Source: Asterochloris sp. CNOR1
Lineage: Eukaryota > Chlorophyta > Trebouxiophyceae > Trebouxiales > Trebouxiaceae
Length of the DNA stretch: 64,000 nucleotides
Direction of reading: 5' to 3'
Assembly (NCBI GenBank): GCA_963969365.1
Contig: OZ017753.1
Coordinates: 930,001 to 994,000 of the forward strand
Below the pieces are notes generated by a model that worked only from the letters and a program-made list of their open reading frames with translations, did no database searches and was not told the origin of the DNA. A program made the translations under genes and the position numbers. Below, piece by piece: positions 36,018 through 48,643 of this stretch. Position 1 is the first letter of the stretch. Every line of letters begins with the position of its first letter.

Positions 36018-39000
36018 TCACCCACCATGTGCGCTGAAGAAGAGCAGGTTGCTGTCATCTGCAGCCGCGCCCTCCACCGCGCGGTCATGGCACAGCAGGT
36101 CCTCAATCAGAGTGCTGTTCAGGCCGCTGCTGCTGCCGTTGCCAGCCACAGAGACCTCTGGTGCAGTAGTAGCAACTGCCAGCACCGCGTTGTGCACCAG
36201 GCTGCCCACAGCAGGATCGCCGCGGGGACTTCCCAGGGGGCTGCCCACGCCAGATGCGCCCATGGCTGTGGCGTGCATGGCACTGCGGGGGCTGAGCAGG
36301 CCACCTGCAGGCAGAAGGGGCAGGGGCTGAGCGCTCTCATTCACATGAAACTGCACCAGCCACTACAGACATGCAATGCGCAACAGGAAACCAACAGGCC
36401 ACCTGCGTGCTCAAGAGAGGCAGGGCTAAGTGCACACGAAAAGTTCAGCCCAAGTCCCGCAACAGACCTTCACCGCTGCTGTACGCATTGCGCAGCAAGG
36501 GCTCAGCCTGCCATGTGCAGGCAGGAGGGGCAGGGGCTGACTGCTCCGTGTCAGGGAAGCTGGGGTGCCCATCCCAGGGAATTGTGCAGTGTGGGCCCGG
36601 CATGCTGCCTGAAAGTACATGATGCGTGCCAGTACCTGGCAATGAAGGTACATGATGCATGCCGATACCTGGCAGCAGGGAAGATGGGTGCAAAAGAGCA
36701 GATGCGCTCACTGCTGCATGGTACATCAATTTGCTGAAAAATCATGCTCTGGGGGCTCAGCAAGCCCCCTTGAACGAGGCACAGAGTGCCCTCACCCATG
36801 GCCTTGCAAGGGCACAAAGCCAGTCGGCCAGTAGAAGGAGACAATGCAGCTTGGCTGAATCAGCTGAAGTGCAGAAGCTCTCTTGCTTATCAGCCATGCT
36901 TCATGACTGATGCAGGCCAAGGCATGGAGCCCATGCCTGACACCCTGGACCCACTGCACACCCGTCTCACCTGCAGCCCACCTGGCACCGTCAGCACCAC
37001 CTCCTGCTTGTCCTTGCAAGCCCCACACCCGCCGCAAGCCGAACAGAGAACATTGATGCAGGGCATTGCTCACCGTCAGCAGCACCCTCCTGCCCAGTGC
37101 CAGAGGCGTCCCGGAACTCCTGGCTGGCCACAGGGACCGCCACAGCCTCCTCATCGCTGTCGGAGCTCCCCAGCTCGATCAGGACCTGTGTGAGGCCAAC
37201 GGGCTGAGACTCGCCGCCGCTGTCAGGCCCGCTGTGCTCAGAGCACAAATGAGACGTGGCACAGCCGGCACCCATGGGCTGAGCACCGCTCGCGCCGGGG
37301 CACACAGCTGTGGTGTTGCTGGCAGAGTTGGGCTCATCGGCATCAGGGCCAGCCAGAGATGGCGCCACGCTGGGGGCTGCTGCCGCCTGCTTTGCCTGCG
37401 CAGCCTGGTGCTCAGCTGCCAGGGCCTGGGCCCATTGAGCCTCCACAGCTGCCTCCAGTGCTGGCCACTCCGCTGCCGCCTGCTCTGTCTGCAGCTCAGC
37501 CGCAGCCGTCTCACTGTCAGCACTGCCCTGCGCCTGCAGAGCCTCCTCATGGTGGCGAGCAGGTCCTGCGTGCGCCTTAACCACCTCCTGCTTGGCCGCC
37601 TCCTCTGCTGCAGCCCGCTCAGAGACCTCTTTATGATGCACATGCTCGAATTGTGCCTGGAGGGCCTGCTCACGCTCACTGGTTGCCCCATCACGCATCA
37701 CAGCAGCCGCCGCAAGCGCCTGGCTCCTGGCCTCAGCAGCATCTGCAAGTGCCTGCCTGCGCTGCTGGGCAGCACTGGACAGAGCAGCCTTGCGCTGGCA
37801 GGCAGCCTCCTCAAATGCCAATCGGCGCTGCTCTGCAGCCACAGCCAGGACTGCCTCGCGGTTGCGAGCAACATCCTCAAGAGCTTCTGCTTGGGCCTCT
37901 GTGACGCTGCTGGCCTCAGACTGCCTACAGGTGCAAGATCAGACAAGCTTGACATCTGAGCTATCAGGGCAGCTAGATACTTGCAACAAACATGATCCTG
38001 CCTGCATGAAGAACAATACGCCTTTGCAGCATGGTTTGAATGCTCCAGTGCCTGCCATCGGGCGTGGCAGGCCGCTCAACCTTTGACTGAAGCCTGCATA
38101 GTGCACAGCATGCGGCCCACAGCACATGCCCAAGTGCCTGCCTGCGGGCAACATCTGCGCGGAAGCGCCACTTCTGAGTGTCGCGCTGCGCCTTTCTGAT
38201 GGCCCTGCGGGCTGCACCACCCAATGATCTGGGGCCCTCCAGAGCCTCAGAATGCCTGCAGCAATGTCTGGCAATCTGTCAGGACCAGAGAAGGCATGGT
38301 CACAATCCTGACATGCATGACACGTGGTCAGCGCCACTGTCAGGGCCTCAGGCCGCCTGCAGGAGCCCCTTGGGAAGCATTGAAAATGGTGTCCATGCAC
38401 AGCAAGTGCTCTGGGCACAGCAGCAGAGAATCTTCTCCCCTAGTGCAGTGAGATGAGAAGCTGTGAGCTGCCAGCACATTGTCATCTCTAGACACTCGTG
38501 CAACACTGACCTCCACTGGACTGCCAGCATGGCACCACCCAGCACAGTGTGGCGCTGCTGTGGCATGCAGACTTTGCACCGGCAAGTGCCTGATCCAGGT
38601 GGGGCACAGCCATCAAGCTGCGCTGGCTGTAGTCTGCGCACAGAGCTTCCACAGCTGGTGGGTGTTGCAGGGCCTGGGCTCATTCACACCTGTGGACCCC
38701 TGACATGGACAACGCCAGCAGAGGCACCACATCATGGTAATATACATTGTGAAACCTGCCAGGTCACACAAACTGTGTTGACTCAGACTTGTGTGAACAA
38801 CGCACACGGCATGCATCCCCATGAACCCAATACAGCTGGTGCTCCTGCCTGGCTGCCCTCCCCCAGGCTTGCTGAGGTCACCTCACTTGTATATGAACAT
38901 TGCAGCCTGGTGCCCCTCACCTGGCCTCGTGCTCCTGCCTGGCTGTGCCCCGCAGGCTGGCATTTGCCTCCTTCAGCATCCTTGCCTGCTCCTGGAGGCA

Positions 39001-40872
39001 GCGCTGCAGGTCGTTCTCTGCCATTCCCAGCTCCCCTGCCACGCCCAGCAACTGCTGCAGGTCCGTCTCAGGCCCCGCCATGCTCATGCCCTCAGCAGCA
39101 GCAGCAGCTGAGGGGCTGCTGCTGGTGCCGGCTTGCATGCTGCCTGCCATTGAGCCAGCGGCTGCGCTGCCCAAGGTGCCAGCAGCAGCCTGGGCATGTG
39201 TGCCATTGCTGCTGCCGGCGCTGGCCTGCATGCCCTCCATGGCCTGGAGCAGGCGCTGCTGCCCCGCAGTGAACTGCTGGCGAGCAATGTCCACCAGGCT
39301 GGCCACAGGGTTGGGGATGGCAGCAGAATCGTGGTCTGCAGCTGTGGCTGCAGCAGAAGCACCTGCAAGCAGAGTCAGACGCCTCCAGAGATCTGAGGTG
39401 GCCATAGGCTTATGCTGGCCCAAGAACAACTGGTTAGCCCCAGTTTTACTTGCGCCTCCTGGCATGGTGTGGCAGAATGTGGCAGACCATTACCACTGCA
39501 GTAAAGCGCTATATCTGCGCTTGCATGCATGCTTGCAGCCTGGACAAAGGACCTGATGCTGCCCAGGGCTCGCAGTGCCGGTCCCAATCCCTGTCTGCTC
39601 ACCAGCACCAAACCCTTCACTGACACCAGCACTCACCATGTCACTCACATTCATCTGCTGCCCCAGGCTCAACTCCTCCCCTAGGACCCTCCTTCACACC
39701 CACACAGTCTGCTGCCCCGATGCTGAGCATGTTGGCATCTTGGCTCAGCTGCTCACTTGCACTGTTCTCCTCACCTGCTGCCCTGGGACTCAGGCTTCCA
39801 GCCCCTGTGCCCATCTGGAACACATCTGGGTAGGGAGCGTATCCTGTGGCGCCCATGTCAGCGGCCAGAGGGGCAGAGGGCTCGGCTTGGGGGGCCCTTG
39901 CCGCGGCCTCCCCATTGCGCCTGCGCTCCACATCCTCCTGCCAGGAGATCAACATGGCCTGGGCCAGCTCGCTGTTGGGGTCCACATCCTCTGGCAGGCA
40001 GAACTCTGCAAGGCAGGGGTGGGAAGCAATACTGTTGGTGTAGAGAAGGTGTCAGGGCCACAACTGAAAAGCCCAAACAGCTGACGCCCCAGAGGTGCTG
40101 CAGGCACCATCTGCAGGCAGAGTAGTACAGGCGCATGCTCTGCGCAGAGCTTGCAGCGCCGCAGTCCAGGCAGGAGCACCGTGTGGTGCATGTGTGCATC
40201 AGAGACAGCATCCTGCCGTGTGATGTACAGACTGGAGTCAACACTTTGAAGTGACCTTGCCCTCAGCTGGTTGTCCCTCACAACAGCAAAACAGAGGTCA
40301 CAGAAAGGGCAACTGCTCACCTTCATCAGCTGCAGCCTGTTTTGCTTGAGCAAGCAGGAAGGCAACACAACACCCAGAGAGAGACCATTGCTCACCTTCC
40401 TCGGCTGCAGGCTGCTGTGCCTGTGCTGGCGCTGGGGGAGTCACCACTTCGGGGTGCTCCTCTGCCTGAGCCTCCTGGACTGCAGCCAAAGCCGGCTGCA
40501 CCTCCAGGCGGGGCCACATGGCGCTGTCAGTCAAACTCCCAAAATTACCCGCAGGCCAGGCCCACTCCTGAGCAGCAGCAGAGGCGCTGGGCGCCTCTGC
40601 TGCCTCTGGGTCAGCCACAGCAATGGGCTGGCTCCAGACCAGAGTGGCCTCAGCCTCATCTGCTGCTGCAGTGGCAGCAGCCACAGGGATAGCAAGGGGC
40701 AGCTCCCGACCTGGTGCCACCCCAGCCTCTTGCACAGAAGCCTGCCGGGAGGGGAGGGCGGCTGCGTAAAAGAACTCGTTGGACGAGCCCTCAGAAGGTG
40801 GCGCTGAGTGGGGATCGGCGGCTCCCACCAGCAGGCCCGGCTCATCCAGGGGCTCCTCACTGCAGGCACATG
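36018..40872 (-). CDS. Ala/Gln-rich coiled-coil tail, probably the 3' part of the dynamin-like gene
   Basis: A run of minus-strand exons without a clear start codon of their own. The first, at 40872-40397, begins in phase to follow the ...PEDFDA exon of the dynamin-like gene (AG joined to T gives SEEPLDEPG). Next is 40010-39640 with a ubiquitin-interacting-motif-like helix, SELAQAMLISWQEDVERRR. Then come 39361-38925 (SLVDIARQQFTAGQQRLLQ; LGMAENDLQRCLQEQARML), 38250-38141 (RRAIRKAQRDTQKWRFRAD), and 37930-37075, a long Ala/Glu/Gln coiled coil (EAVLAVAAEQRRLAFEEAA) ending in an acidic stretch (ELGSSDSDEEAV). The last supported exon is near 36310-36018 and ends LLFFSAHGG. No enzyme domain is seen. 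Whether it belongs to the GTPase or is a separate gene is unproven; phase agreement alone has a one-in-three chance. Confidence 0.5.
36276..36545 (-). repeat. Three diverged copies of an exon start
   Basis: Units of about 62 bases at about 36276-36335, 36369-36433 and 36484-36545 align along their length. In gene sense they read GGLLSPRSAMHAT, a degraded middle copy, and HGRLSPCCAMRTA. Only the first keeps a long open frame downstream. Confidence 0.8.
36611..36676. repeat. 33-base tandem duplication
   Basis: The unit at 36611-36643 is repeated at 36644-36676 with five or so mismatches, in an intron of the coiled-coil tail. Confidence 0.92.
40309..40425 (-). repeat. Duplicated exon end and donor (coiled-coil tail)
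   Basis: The exon end at 40381-40425 (QPAAEE, donor gtgagcaatgg) is repeated 77 bases further on at 40309-40351 (QAAADE, donor gtgagcagttg). Either donor could be used, and both are in the same phase. Confidence 0.87.
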
Positions 40873-41237
40873 CCAAAGATCAGCATGGACGCTGCAAAGA
40901 CAGCAACTCTCTGGCCCCAATATGTTTGCCTTGCAAGGGATGCCCACTGTGAGTAAGTGCCGGTTGTTGGAGCACACACCAGGTCTAGCACACACAGCTG
41001 CTTCAAAGTTGGAATGACAGCCATGGCAGGCCTGTGCCTCAGCTCTGTTGAGACAATCAAGCAGGAAGGTCTACAATACAAGCATGTGTCCAGTGCCACC
41101 AGTTGCAGTGTGAGCAGCCTGCAGGAGAATTCCTTTTTCAAACAGGTGATGGGGCAGGCTTTGAGACAACTACTGTCCACAGCAGCCACAAGTCGATGAT
41201 AAGGGCTTGCCACCTGCAAACAGAGCAAGCAATCTGC

Positions 41238-41391
41238 GTCACCCTGGCATCAAAGTCCTCAAGAGCGCAACCACAGGTGCGCTGTAGGGCAGGCAGTTTC
41301 AGTGACAGCTGCTGTCCACCAGTGCAATTCATGCAGACTGCAGCCCACCTGGCATCAAAGTCCTCAGGGCGCGCCTGCAGGTCGCGCGGCA
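41238..41391 (-). repeat. Duplicated exon end EDFDAR (dynamin-like gene)
   Basis: The exon end at about 41344-41391 (ARPEDFDA, then gtgggc) has a copy at about 41238-41283 (ALEDFDA, then gggtga), 105 bases further on in the intron. The copy has lost the GT donor at the matching place. Confidence 0.87.
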
Positions 41392-44300
41392 AGCTCCTCT
41401 CTGCACGTCGCACAATGCCCCGCACCTCAGACTGCAGCTGGGCAGTCATGGCCAGGTTGGCTGTCGTGGCAGCGAGGGCACGCTGCCGCACTGCCTCCCC
41501 TTCAGACGGGCCAGGCAACGTGTCAGCAATGGTTGCAGGGCATGCAAAACCAAAAGGGGATGCACTGAGTAGCAGGCACTATCACACCAGAGATGCTGTG
41601 CACAAGCAGCAAGCGGAAGTCACCCTCAGACAGATTCCATTCTGCTATTGAGCAGGGCTGCATCAGCACCCATGCAGAAGTGCTTTTCTGCGCGCAGCTG
41701 ACATTTGCCCTGGGACAAGACAATGAAGCAACCCACAGGCAAAGCCTTGCTGGCAGGCCAGTGGGTGCTGCCTGCCGGCCTCCAGCAGTTGAGGCGGCTG
41801 TGCGGCTGACAACATGACCGAAAGGGAGTACAGGCTGGCCCCTCTGGTCAAAGGTACCTGGTGCTGCCCCATTACATGAAGCAACCATGCTGGCAGGGCC
41901 CCTCATTTTGCTGATTGGCCCCCAAGCCACGGTGGGTGGGCAATCATATAAGGCCAAGCACACATAGCAGAGAGGGAGAAGGCCAGATGTCAACCCTGCT
42001 GGTGTGTAGTCCGCTTGCCCATGCCCAACAGTGCCCCCAAAGGCAGTAGAAGACACAAGGGAACGCAGGCTGAGGCCTCACCCTGCTGATTGGCCTCCAG
42101 AGCAGCAGTCATGGCAGCTGCAAAGCGCTCCCCATACTGAGCCAGCTTGGTGCGGGCCTCAGTCACACGCTGTGCCAGGTATTCGTGGACATAACCCCGC
42201 ACTGCACGCACACTGGTGTCCACCGTCTCCTCGACCAGAGAATGAAAGTAGGCCTGCGGGGCAGAGGTGTGCCTCGTTTGTGCCTCTCACACAGAAGCTG
42301 CTGTACCCAGGGGCTGCATCACTTTATGCAGCCCTGAGGCCCACAATTGCTGTGTGTGTGTCGCAGGGACCTGCTGGCTGATCCAGCAGCGCTACTGCTG
42401 TCTGCTGAGTAAAACAGACGTGACCTCATACCACCTTGAGGCTAGAACGCAGAGCTGTTGCCAGCAGCACGCTCAGGCAGGTCATGCCTGCAACATTGGC
42501 TCCATGTGTGCTGAACCACCCAACAAGAAGCCAATGCGTGCAAGCCCCACAGGGCCTCAGGCCCCTCACCCTGCCCCATACTTAGGATGCAGCCTGCTTC
42601 GTCAAAGCAGTCCTTCATCTGGAGCTGTTCCCCAAGCTTTGTGCAAAAAGCCGAGGTGCCATGAGTCACCAGCTGTCACTAGCCATTGCAGCAGGAGACC
42701 ATGACAATCCCTCACCTTGATGTTGTCGGGCCTTGCCTCATACTTGTCCTCTGTGTAAGCCTCCGTGACCTCGCGCTTCACCGGGCGCCCAACAAAGTGG
42801 GCACCTGTCTTGCACAGGCTGTTGCGGTACCTGGACAGCACAGAGGGTGTTGCTTTGCAAACCCCAGGACGCTGTGCTTGTCAAGGAACATTTACGCGCC
42901 ACACCGAGCGCTTGGGCGCCACAGTCAGGTTGCAGAGGGACATGCTGCCGACCAGCAAGCTGCTTGGCAAGCTGGGGATGCAGAGCTGGTGCAGCAGACA
43001 TGGCCGCCAGGCTCACCTCTTCTCCCACACTGTGTGCTCCTCCTGGCGCACGCGAGTCTTGGCCTCAGATCGGTGTTCAATGCCTGCAGCCAGCAGGAGC
43101 AGCAGGTGTCAGCTGGCGAGGGAGCTTGTCAGACTTGAGCAGCGCCGTGCTGTTGGGTGCAATGACTCTCACAATCAGCTGTTTCTAGATCACGAGCATC
43201 TCAGGCCTCTGTAGCAAGCAGCGAAAGTGCCCTTAGCTGCACTTCAAGCACTTACACAGCCCAAACAGGATGACTGGATGCGCATTACCATACATGCACA
43301 TGTCTGCCAGTGTCTGCCAGGCAGCCAGTGCAACGCAGGACCGCCTTCTGTCGTCAGCAGTTGACCCACAATTCGCAGCACTCACCTATTGCAAACAAAT
43401 CGTCTAGTGTCTCGTGCCACTGCGCAGCGCTGGGTTGCTCAAGCCCAATGTGGGCCTCCTCCAGCTGGATGTCCAGCAACTCCCCCACAGTGGCCTCAAT
43501 GGTGTGGCTGAGGGCAGCCAGGTGCGCATTCATGGCGCCCAGCAGGACCAGCTGGCGCTCGTTGGTGGCAACCTCCAGCAGCTGCCAGAAGTCATTGACC
43601 TGCCATGCATGGGGGGGAGGTCCGAGCATTTCAGCAGAGCAGGAAGACTGCTTGTAATCAGTGCTTCTAACAGCCAGCCAGCAGTAAGCTGCAATGCACA
43701 AAGTACAGCCCTCAATCAGCTATTGTAAAGAGTCCTTGCAATGCACAGCAAGTCAACAATGTAAGCAGGGCGGAGTACAGCAGATGGACCAGGGCACCAA
43801 GGCAGGCTCGCTGGTAGAAGTTGCATGTGAAAGTGAGAGATTGAGCAGGCTGCCCAGCAGAGGCAATTGAGCGCCACCCATCTAGGAGGCTGCTGAGCAA
43901 CTGAGCACATCTGCTCAGCAGCCTCTGCATTGCATGACGGCCACTGCCTGACATCACACCCCACAAGGCAGTAAGGAGACCCTCCACATTCACAACAAGC
44001 TGCCAGCGGGGGTGTCCTGGCACCCACCTCCTCGGAGATGCTGGCCTGGATCGATGCATGCAGGTCGCGCAGCTTGGCCTGGAGCTCCTCCAGGGGCACC
44101 TGCTGATCGGCGGCGCTGCGACGCTGCAGGAATCGCATGCTGTTCTCCCAAACCCGCCTCCACCGACCCTGCCATGTGCACAAGACCAGAGTCAGACAGC
44201 AGCTGCATTTGCAGTACCTTCAACAACCCCCGCCCGTAGCAAAGGCCCTCAAAGTCACCGTTGGGAATCGCGATGATGCATGCTGCATCCTGCAGTTGGC

Positions 44301-47300
44301 TGCAAACACTGCCAACGGCAAGTTTTAATCGTGGCACAGCCAGGGCGCCTGACAGAAGGTGGGACAAGCAACGCAGGTCTGCATAGGTAAGTGAAGACCC
44401 CAGGAGCAGCAAGGCTTTATGCAAGCCACAAATGGAAGCGTTGTGGCCCACCTGCCCGTAGCGCGCAGGCAGCTCATCTGCTGGGGTCAGGACTGCATCG
44501 ATGTGGCGAAAGAGGTCTGTCTTCAGATGTGCCATACGGTCTTGCACCTGCAGTCAGCAAGGTGGTGCAGGGTCACCGCAGCCTATAGGCACAGGCCAGG
44601 AGCAGTGCAGCAGCACTGCCGACATGTTGCCAGCACAGAGCATGGACATCGATGGGCTCAAAACACTTGAGCTTCCTCCTGCTCACCCATCAACCTTTTG
44701 CTAGCATGCTCACACCAGCAGGGCAACCCCCAGCATACCTCCAGCATGCTACACAGCAGCTGTTGGGCATCTTGAGCAGGACACACATTGCAACATTGCA
44801 GAACAGAAAGGGCGGCCCGTTCATTGCACAGATGTCCAACTGTAACTGCCATGCCTTGAGACGAGCACTTTTGTGGATACCCAAAGCGAGAGCCATGGCA
44901 ACATTGAGATGGACTGACCTCTTCCACGACGTCTTGCTCCACACAACGAGCCTCAGCCTGGATGCGATCAAAGTCGGCCAGCGTGCTCTCCAGCTGGCGC
45001 TGCAGGGTGGCTGTCTCAGCTTGCAGCTGTACCACATCCTGCCGTAGAGCAGCCTGGCTGGTAGCTGCCACGTTGTGCACCTGCAGTCGACATGTGCTGA
45101 GTGACGATGTCTCAGCTGCAAACCTGCAGTAGCAGGAAGAATAGCGGCCAAGCTGCTAACTAGGGTCGTGAGCAGGCAGCCCCAATGGGTGACTGCTGTC
45201 ATCTTGAGGCAGACAGCTGCAAGCAGCAGGTCCCAGCAGCTCTAAGATGAATTCTATCGGCCAACACCTCAACAAGGCGGCTACCTGCAAAACAGGCCTG
45301 CACTGATGTTCCCACCTCATCACCCAAAATCAGCAGCAGGACCAGCAGAACCAAAGGTTTTATTTATTTTTTGGCCATGTCACCATAGAGGCAGACACAC
45401 CTGCTGCCAGACATCAGCAGCACCCACCTCCTTGAGCATTGTCATCAGGTCATCCAGTAGGGCCAGCAGCTTGAGGCTGCCCGCATTGCTGAAGAGGAAG
45501 CTGAGCACCTGCTCCTCCAGAGCAGTGATGTTGCTGGTCTCCAGCAGCTCCTCGGCGGCTGCAGCGAACTGAGCACCTGAATATCGGCTGGCATTCCTGC
45601 ACAGCACAGATTCCTGTTCTGAGGCAGGTCAAAGGGACTGTGCATGCACCTGAAAGGGTGAGGTCAATCTGACTGGTTGCGCACCAGCACCAAAGTAATT
45701 ACTGCAGAGCACCAGAGTGCTAAGGGTGGTGACCGGCAGGCTGCCTCACCTGCTGCGGCTGCCAAAAGCCACCCTGGCAAATCGCCACTTCTGCTCCTGG
45801 TCTGCCTTCCCAGACAGCACCAGCCTTGCTAGCAGCGCGTCCTGAGCAGACACCAGCAGCACCTGCAGGCAGCAACTGCCAACTTTAGGCTTAGCCTGCC
45901 TGAGGCTGCGCCTGATACAGACTCACACAACAAATCTGCCACTTGAACCACAAAGCCTCTCCGCAGTCCTTTGGGTGTACCCCTGCCCCTCGTCACTGCC
46001 CTTAGCAGTGCACAGATCAGTGCACCAGCAGATGAGGACAGCACGCACAGCCAGCCCTCCTGCCCACACAGCCAACTCGTCTAGAGTGCAAAGCTGCACC
46101 ACTGGACTGCACTTGAAAGTGATGGCATGCCAGGCCGACCCTGCCCAAAAGGCACTAGTCCTCGAGTGAGCAGCCGACCCTACCTGATCAGGCTCCAGAC
46201 GAAATCCGTCCCCCTCCAGCTGACGGGTCACCAGGTCGGCCACATACTGCTTAGTCTCCTCAGAGCTCAGCCCTTCGGTGGCCTCGATCTGGTCAGCCTT
46301 GTTCACCTGCAAGACCACACCAGGTCACAGTGCTAGCAGAGGACTCTCCACAAAGATGGGTTACTTGGTGAGGTACTGGCTGCGATCTAGCATGTCTGCC
46401 CAAGGACAGCAGCAGCACAGGACAAATGGCTGCCTCAGTGACAACAGCAATGCCCACAGAGTGGACATGAGGAGGCTCAGACCAAGATATCGCTGAGGTG
46501 CTTACTTGACATCCACATGGCTGGGGGCGTTGGAATGAGTGGCTAACCACAAGAAGCAGACACTTGCTCATATGCTTCTGACACCAGCAAGACAAGCAGT
46601 GATCAGCAGGCACATGATGAAGTGACCTCACCCAACCTTGAGATGCTGGCCAAGGTTTGCCTGACAGCCAGATGGTGCAGCACGATACAAGCTCAGCTAT
46701 GATGAGAATTTGCCGAGCTCTTCCATGGAGACCTGGTTGCATCGCACCATATCAGCTGTCTGATCTCAGGAACGACATGCTTACCACAAAGAAGAGGCGC
46801 TTGCTAAGGCGCTTGACGAGGCGGGGGTTAAGTTGTCGCAGCTTGCCAAAGATCTGTGCCTCCTCGGTGGTCTTCAGTTTGGTGTAGTCCAGCAGGTAGA
46901 TGATCCCATCGATCTCACTCAGCAGGCGCTCAACCTGCAGGATGGCATGATGTTTGACACTGTGAGTTTCACAGCTTAGCCCACATGGCAGCAGCTCGTT
47001 ATGCACAACAGCCCGCTTTGTCTGCAGGGCACTATACACTGTTGGACTGACTGCATACGTCAAAGGGGTCTGCAAAGCCCTGAAGACTGCATGGAACACA
47101 CCGCTGGGCAGGGATAGAGCACATCTTGATCGACCCAACACTGCTGCCAAGCTCACTGCAAGCAGCTGTGGCTTCACAGCATGTCACTGCTGCACAGCAT
47201 GTCACATAATAACAATCTGTAAGGTGCAGAGAGCTTGCCAGGCTTCGTCATCCAGCATACAATTGCAGGGCTGTATGGAGCAGCACACTGCACATGGCAT

Positions 47301-48643
47301 GAAACACCCACGAAAAGGGCCACATCACAGCTTTGAAGAACACCATGCTCAGCTTTGAGCACAGCTGCATATGCCTAGCAGCTCACACCTCAAAATGAAA
47401 GGCTTTGGATGCACAGATAGCAGTACCAAGTGACAAGACTGCACCTGAGCCCTGAGATTCTCCTCTCCAGCCTCGTTGGGCCCCGGGGTGTCCAGCAGGC
47501 ACACATTCACGCCTTCTGGGCTGTTGCCCGAGCTGCTGAGTGCAGCTATGGGGGTGCGAAGCTCCAGAGCCTGCTCGCTGCCTGCCACCCGTGAACGTGC
47601 CTGCAGGGCAAGGAGGCGTCATCGGCTGGGTATGCCTGATCGCTGTTGGGGGCATCGGCGCTGTTAGGGACAATGCAGATCTGTATGCCACTGATCTGTA
47701 TGCCAAGTGGTATGATTGGATGTTGGCTGGAGCCTGCACAGGATCTTTTGTGCCTCGAAGCCACCAGCCATAAGTTGTGCATTTCAGTGTTACAACCGCA
47801 CAGTTTGTAACCCAAGAGGTGGACTGGTAGCACCATGCAGAGGCAGCAGGAGGACTGCTGCAACAGCCTGTCAGCAGCTCAAGACCTGCATACCCTCCTC
47901 AGGCTAGCAGCAGCCTGGCTGCAGAGCTTTGCATATAGCCCAGGCGCCAGCTGTGCATGGAGCTATATCTGGGGACAGGCCGCACCTCACTGTTGACAAT
48001 TTTGATGTATTCCCTCACAGCGCGCTCTCCAGTGATCACTGCGCCTGTGGAGCGATCTGTGAGCTGGGGCTCGGACTGTGAGGCGTCCGCAATGATGCGC
48101 ACGATACGAGCAGACTCTGGCACATTGTTGGCGGGCAGAAGGTTGGCACCAATCAGGGAGTCGAGCAGGGTGCTTTTGCCTGCAGGAAAAGCCCAAAACT
48201 TGAGATCAGCAACTCAGGACATGGCCTTCAGGCCAACAGGCTCAGCCACATAGAGCCTGCTGCAGGTTCACGCCTAAGGCCCCCTGGCTTCTGGCAAGGT
48301 CCCTGATTCTGGAGTTTGGGTCAAAGCCCTTGTCTATGCAGGCCAACAGCCTGCGCTGGCAGCGTGTCTGCTGTGCAAAAAGACTGTCTTGCAACCGGCT
48401 TCCCCAAGCTTCTTAGGCACGAGGCATACTTGGCTCACCAGATTTGGTGAGGGCCAGCACTGCAACCTCCAGGCGCTGGTTGCCATGCCTGCTCCTAATG
48501 GCAGCGTGCTTCTGCCACCAGGGGCCCAGCTGAGCATCCTGAGTGCTGCTAGAATTGCTTGCATCGCAGAGGTTCCCTAGCAGTTTTGAAGCCCCATTCA
48601 CCACCTGCACCACGTCTCGCGAAAGCTGCTGATAGGAATCCAT
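41345..48643 (-). CDS. Dynamin-like large GTPase
   Basis: The ATG at 48643 opens MDSYQQLSRDVVQVV. GTPase motifs follow. G1 spans the exon 1/2 intron (48439/48179) as ALTKSGKSTLLDSLIG, then ANLLPANNVPESARIVRI as the switch I region. G3 is CLLDTPGPNEAGEE near 47480, and G4 is NKADQIEATEG near 46290, with LSEIDGIIYLLDYTKLKT before it. This is the Dynamin_N arrangement. The first Gly of the P-loop is Ala here, an oddity against GxxxxGKS. Helical exons follow, probably a stalk: AAAAEELLETSNITALEEQV (45560), LQRQLESTLADFDRIQAEA (44990), VPLEELQAKLRDLHASIQ (44090), LVLLGAMNAHLAALSHTIEA (43550) and YAYFHSL-type to YVHEYLAQRVTEARTKLAQY (42200). The last supported exon ends near 41345 and joins in phase to downstream Ala-rich exons. 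No pleckstrin or GED block is recognised. Membrane target unknown. Confidence 0.75.

Noticed and set aside
35895-36737. A 280-codon open frame on the plus strand
   Set aside because: It lies over the poly-C tract and antisense to the better supported coiled-coil tail exons, and much of it is made of the duplicated units there.
37066-37959. A 297-codon open frame on the plus strand
   Set aside because: It is the complement of a strongly coding Ala/Glu coiled-coil exon on the minus strand. GC-rich repeats of this kind often leave the opposite strand open.
38463-39272. A 269-codon open frame on the plus strand
   Set aside because: It is antisense to the exon at 39361-38925 and is Cys/Pro/Leu-rich without domain signs.
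47660-47700. Short direct repeat of 'gatctgtatgcca' in an intron of the dynamin-like gene
   Set aside because: Too short and not at an exon edge; not counted with the border duplications.
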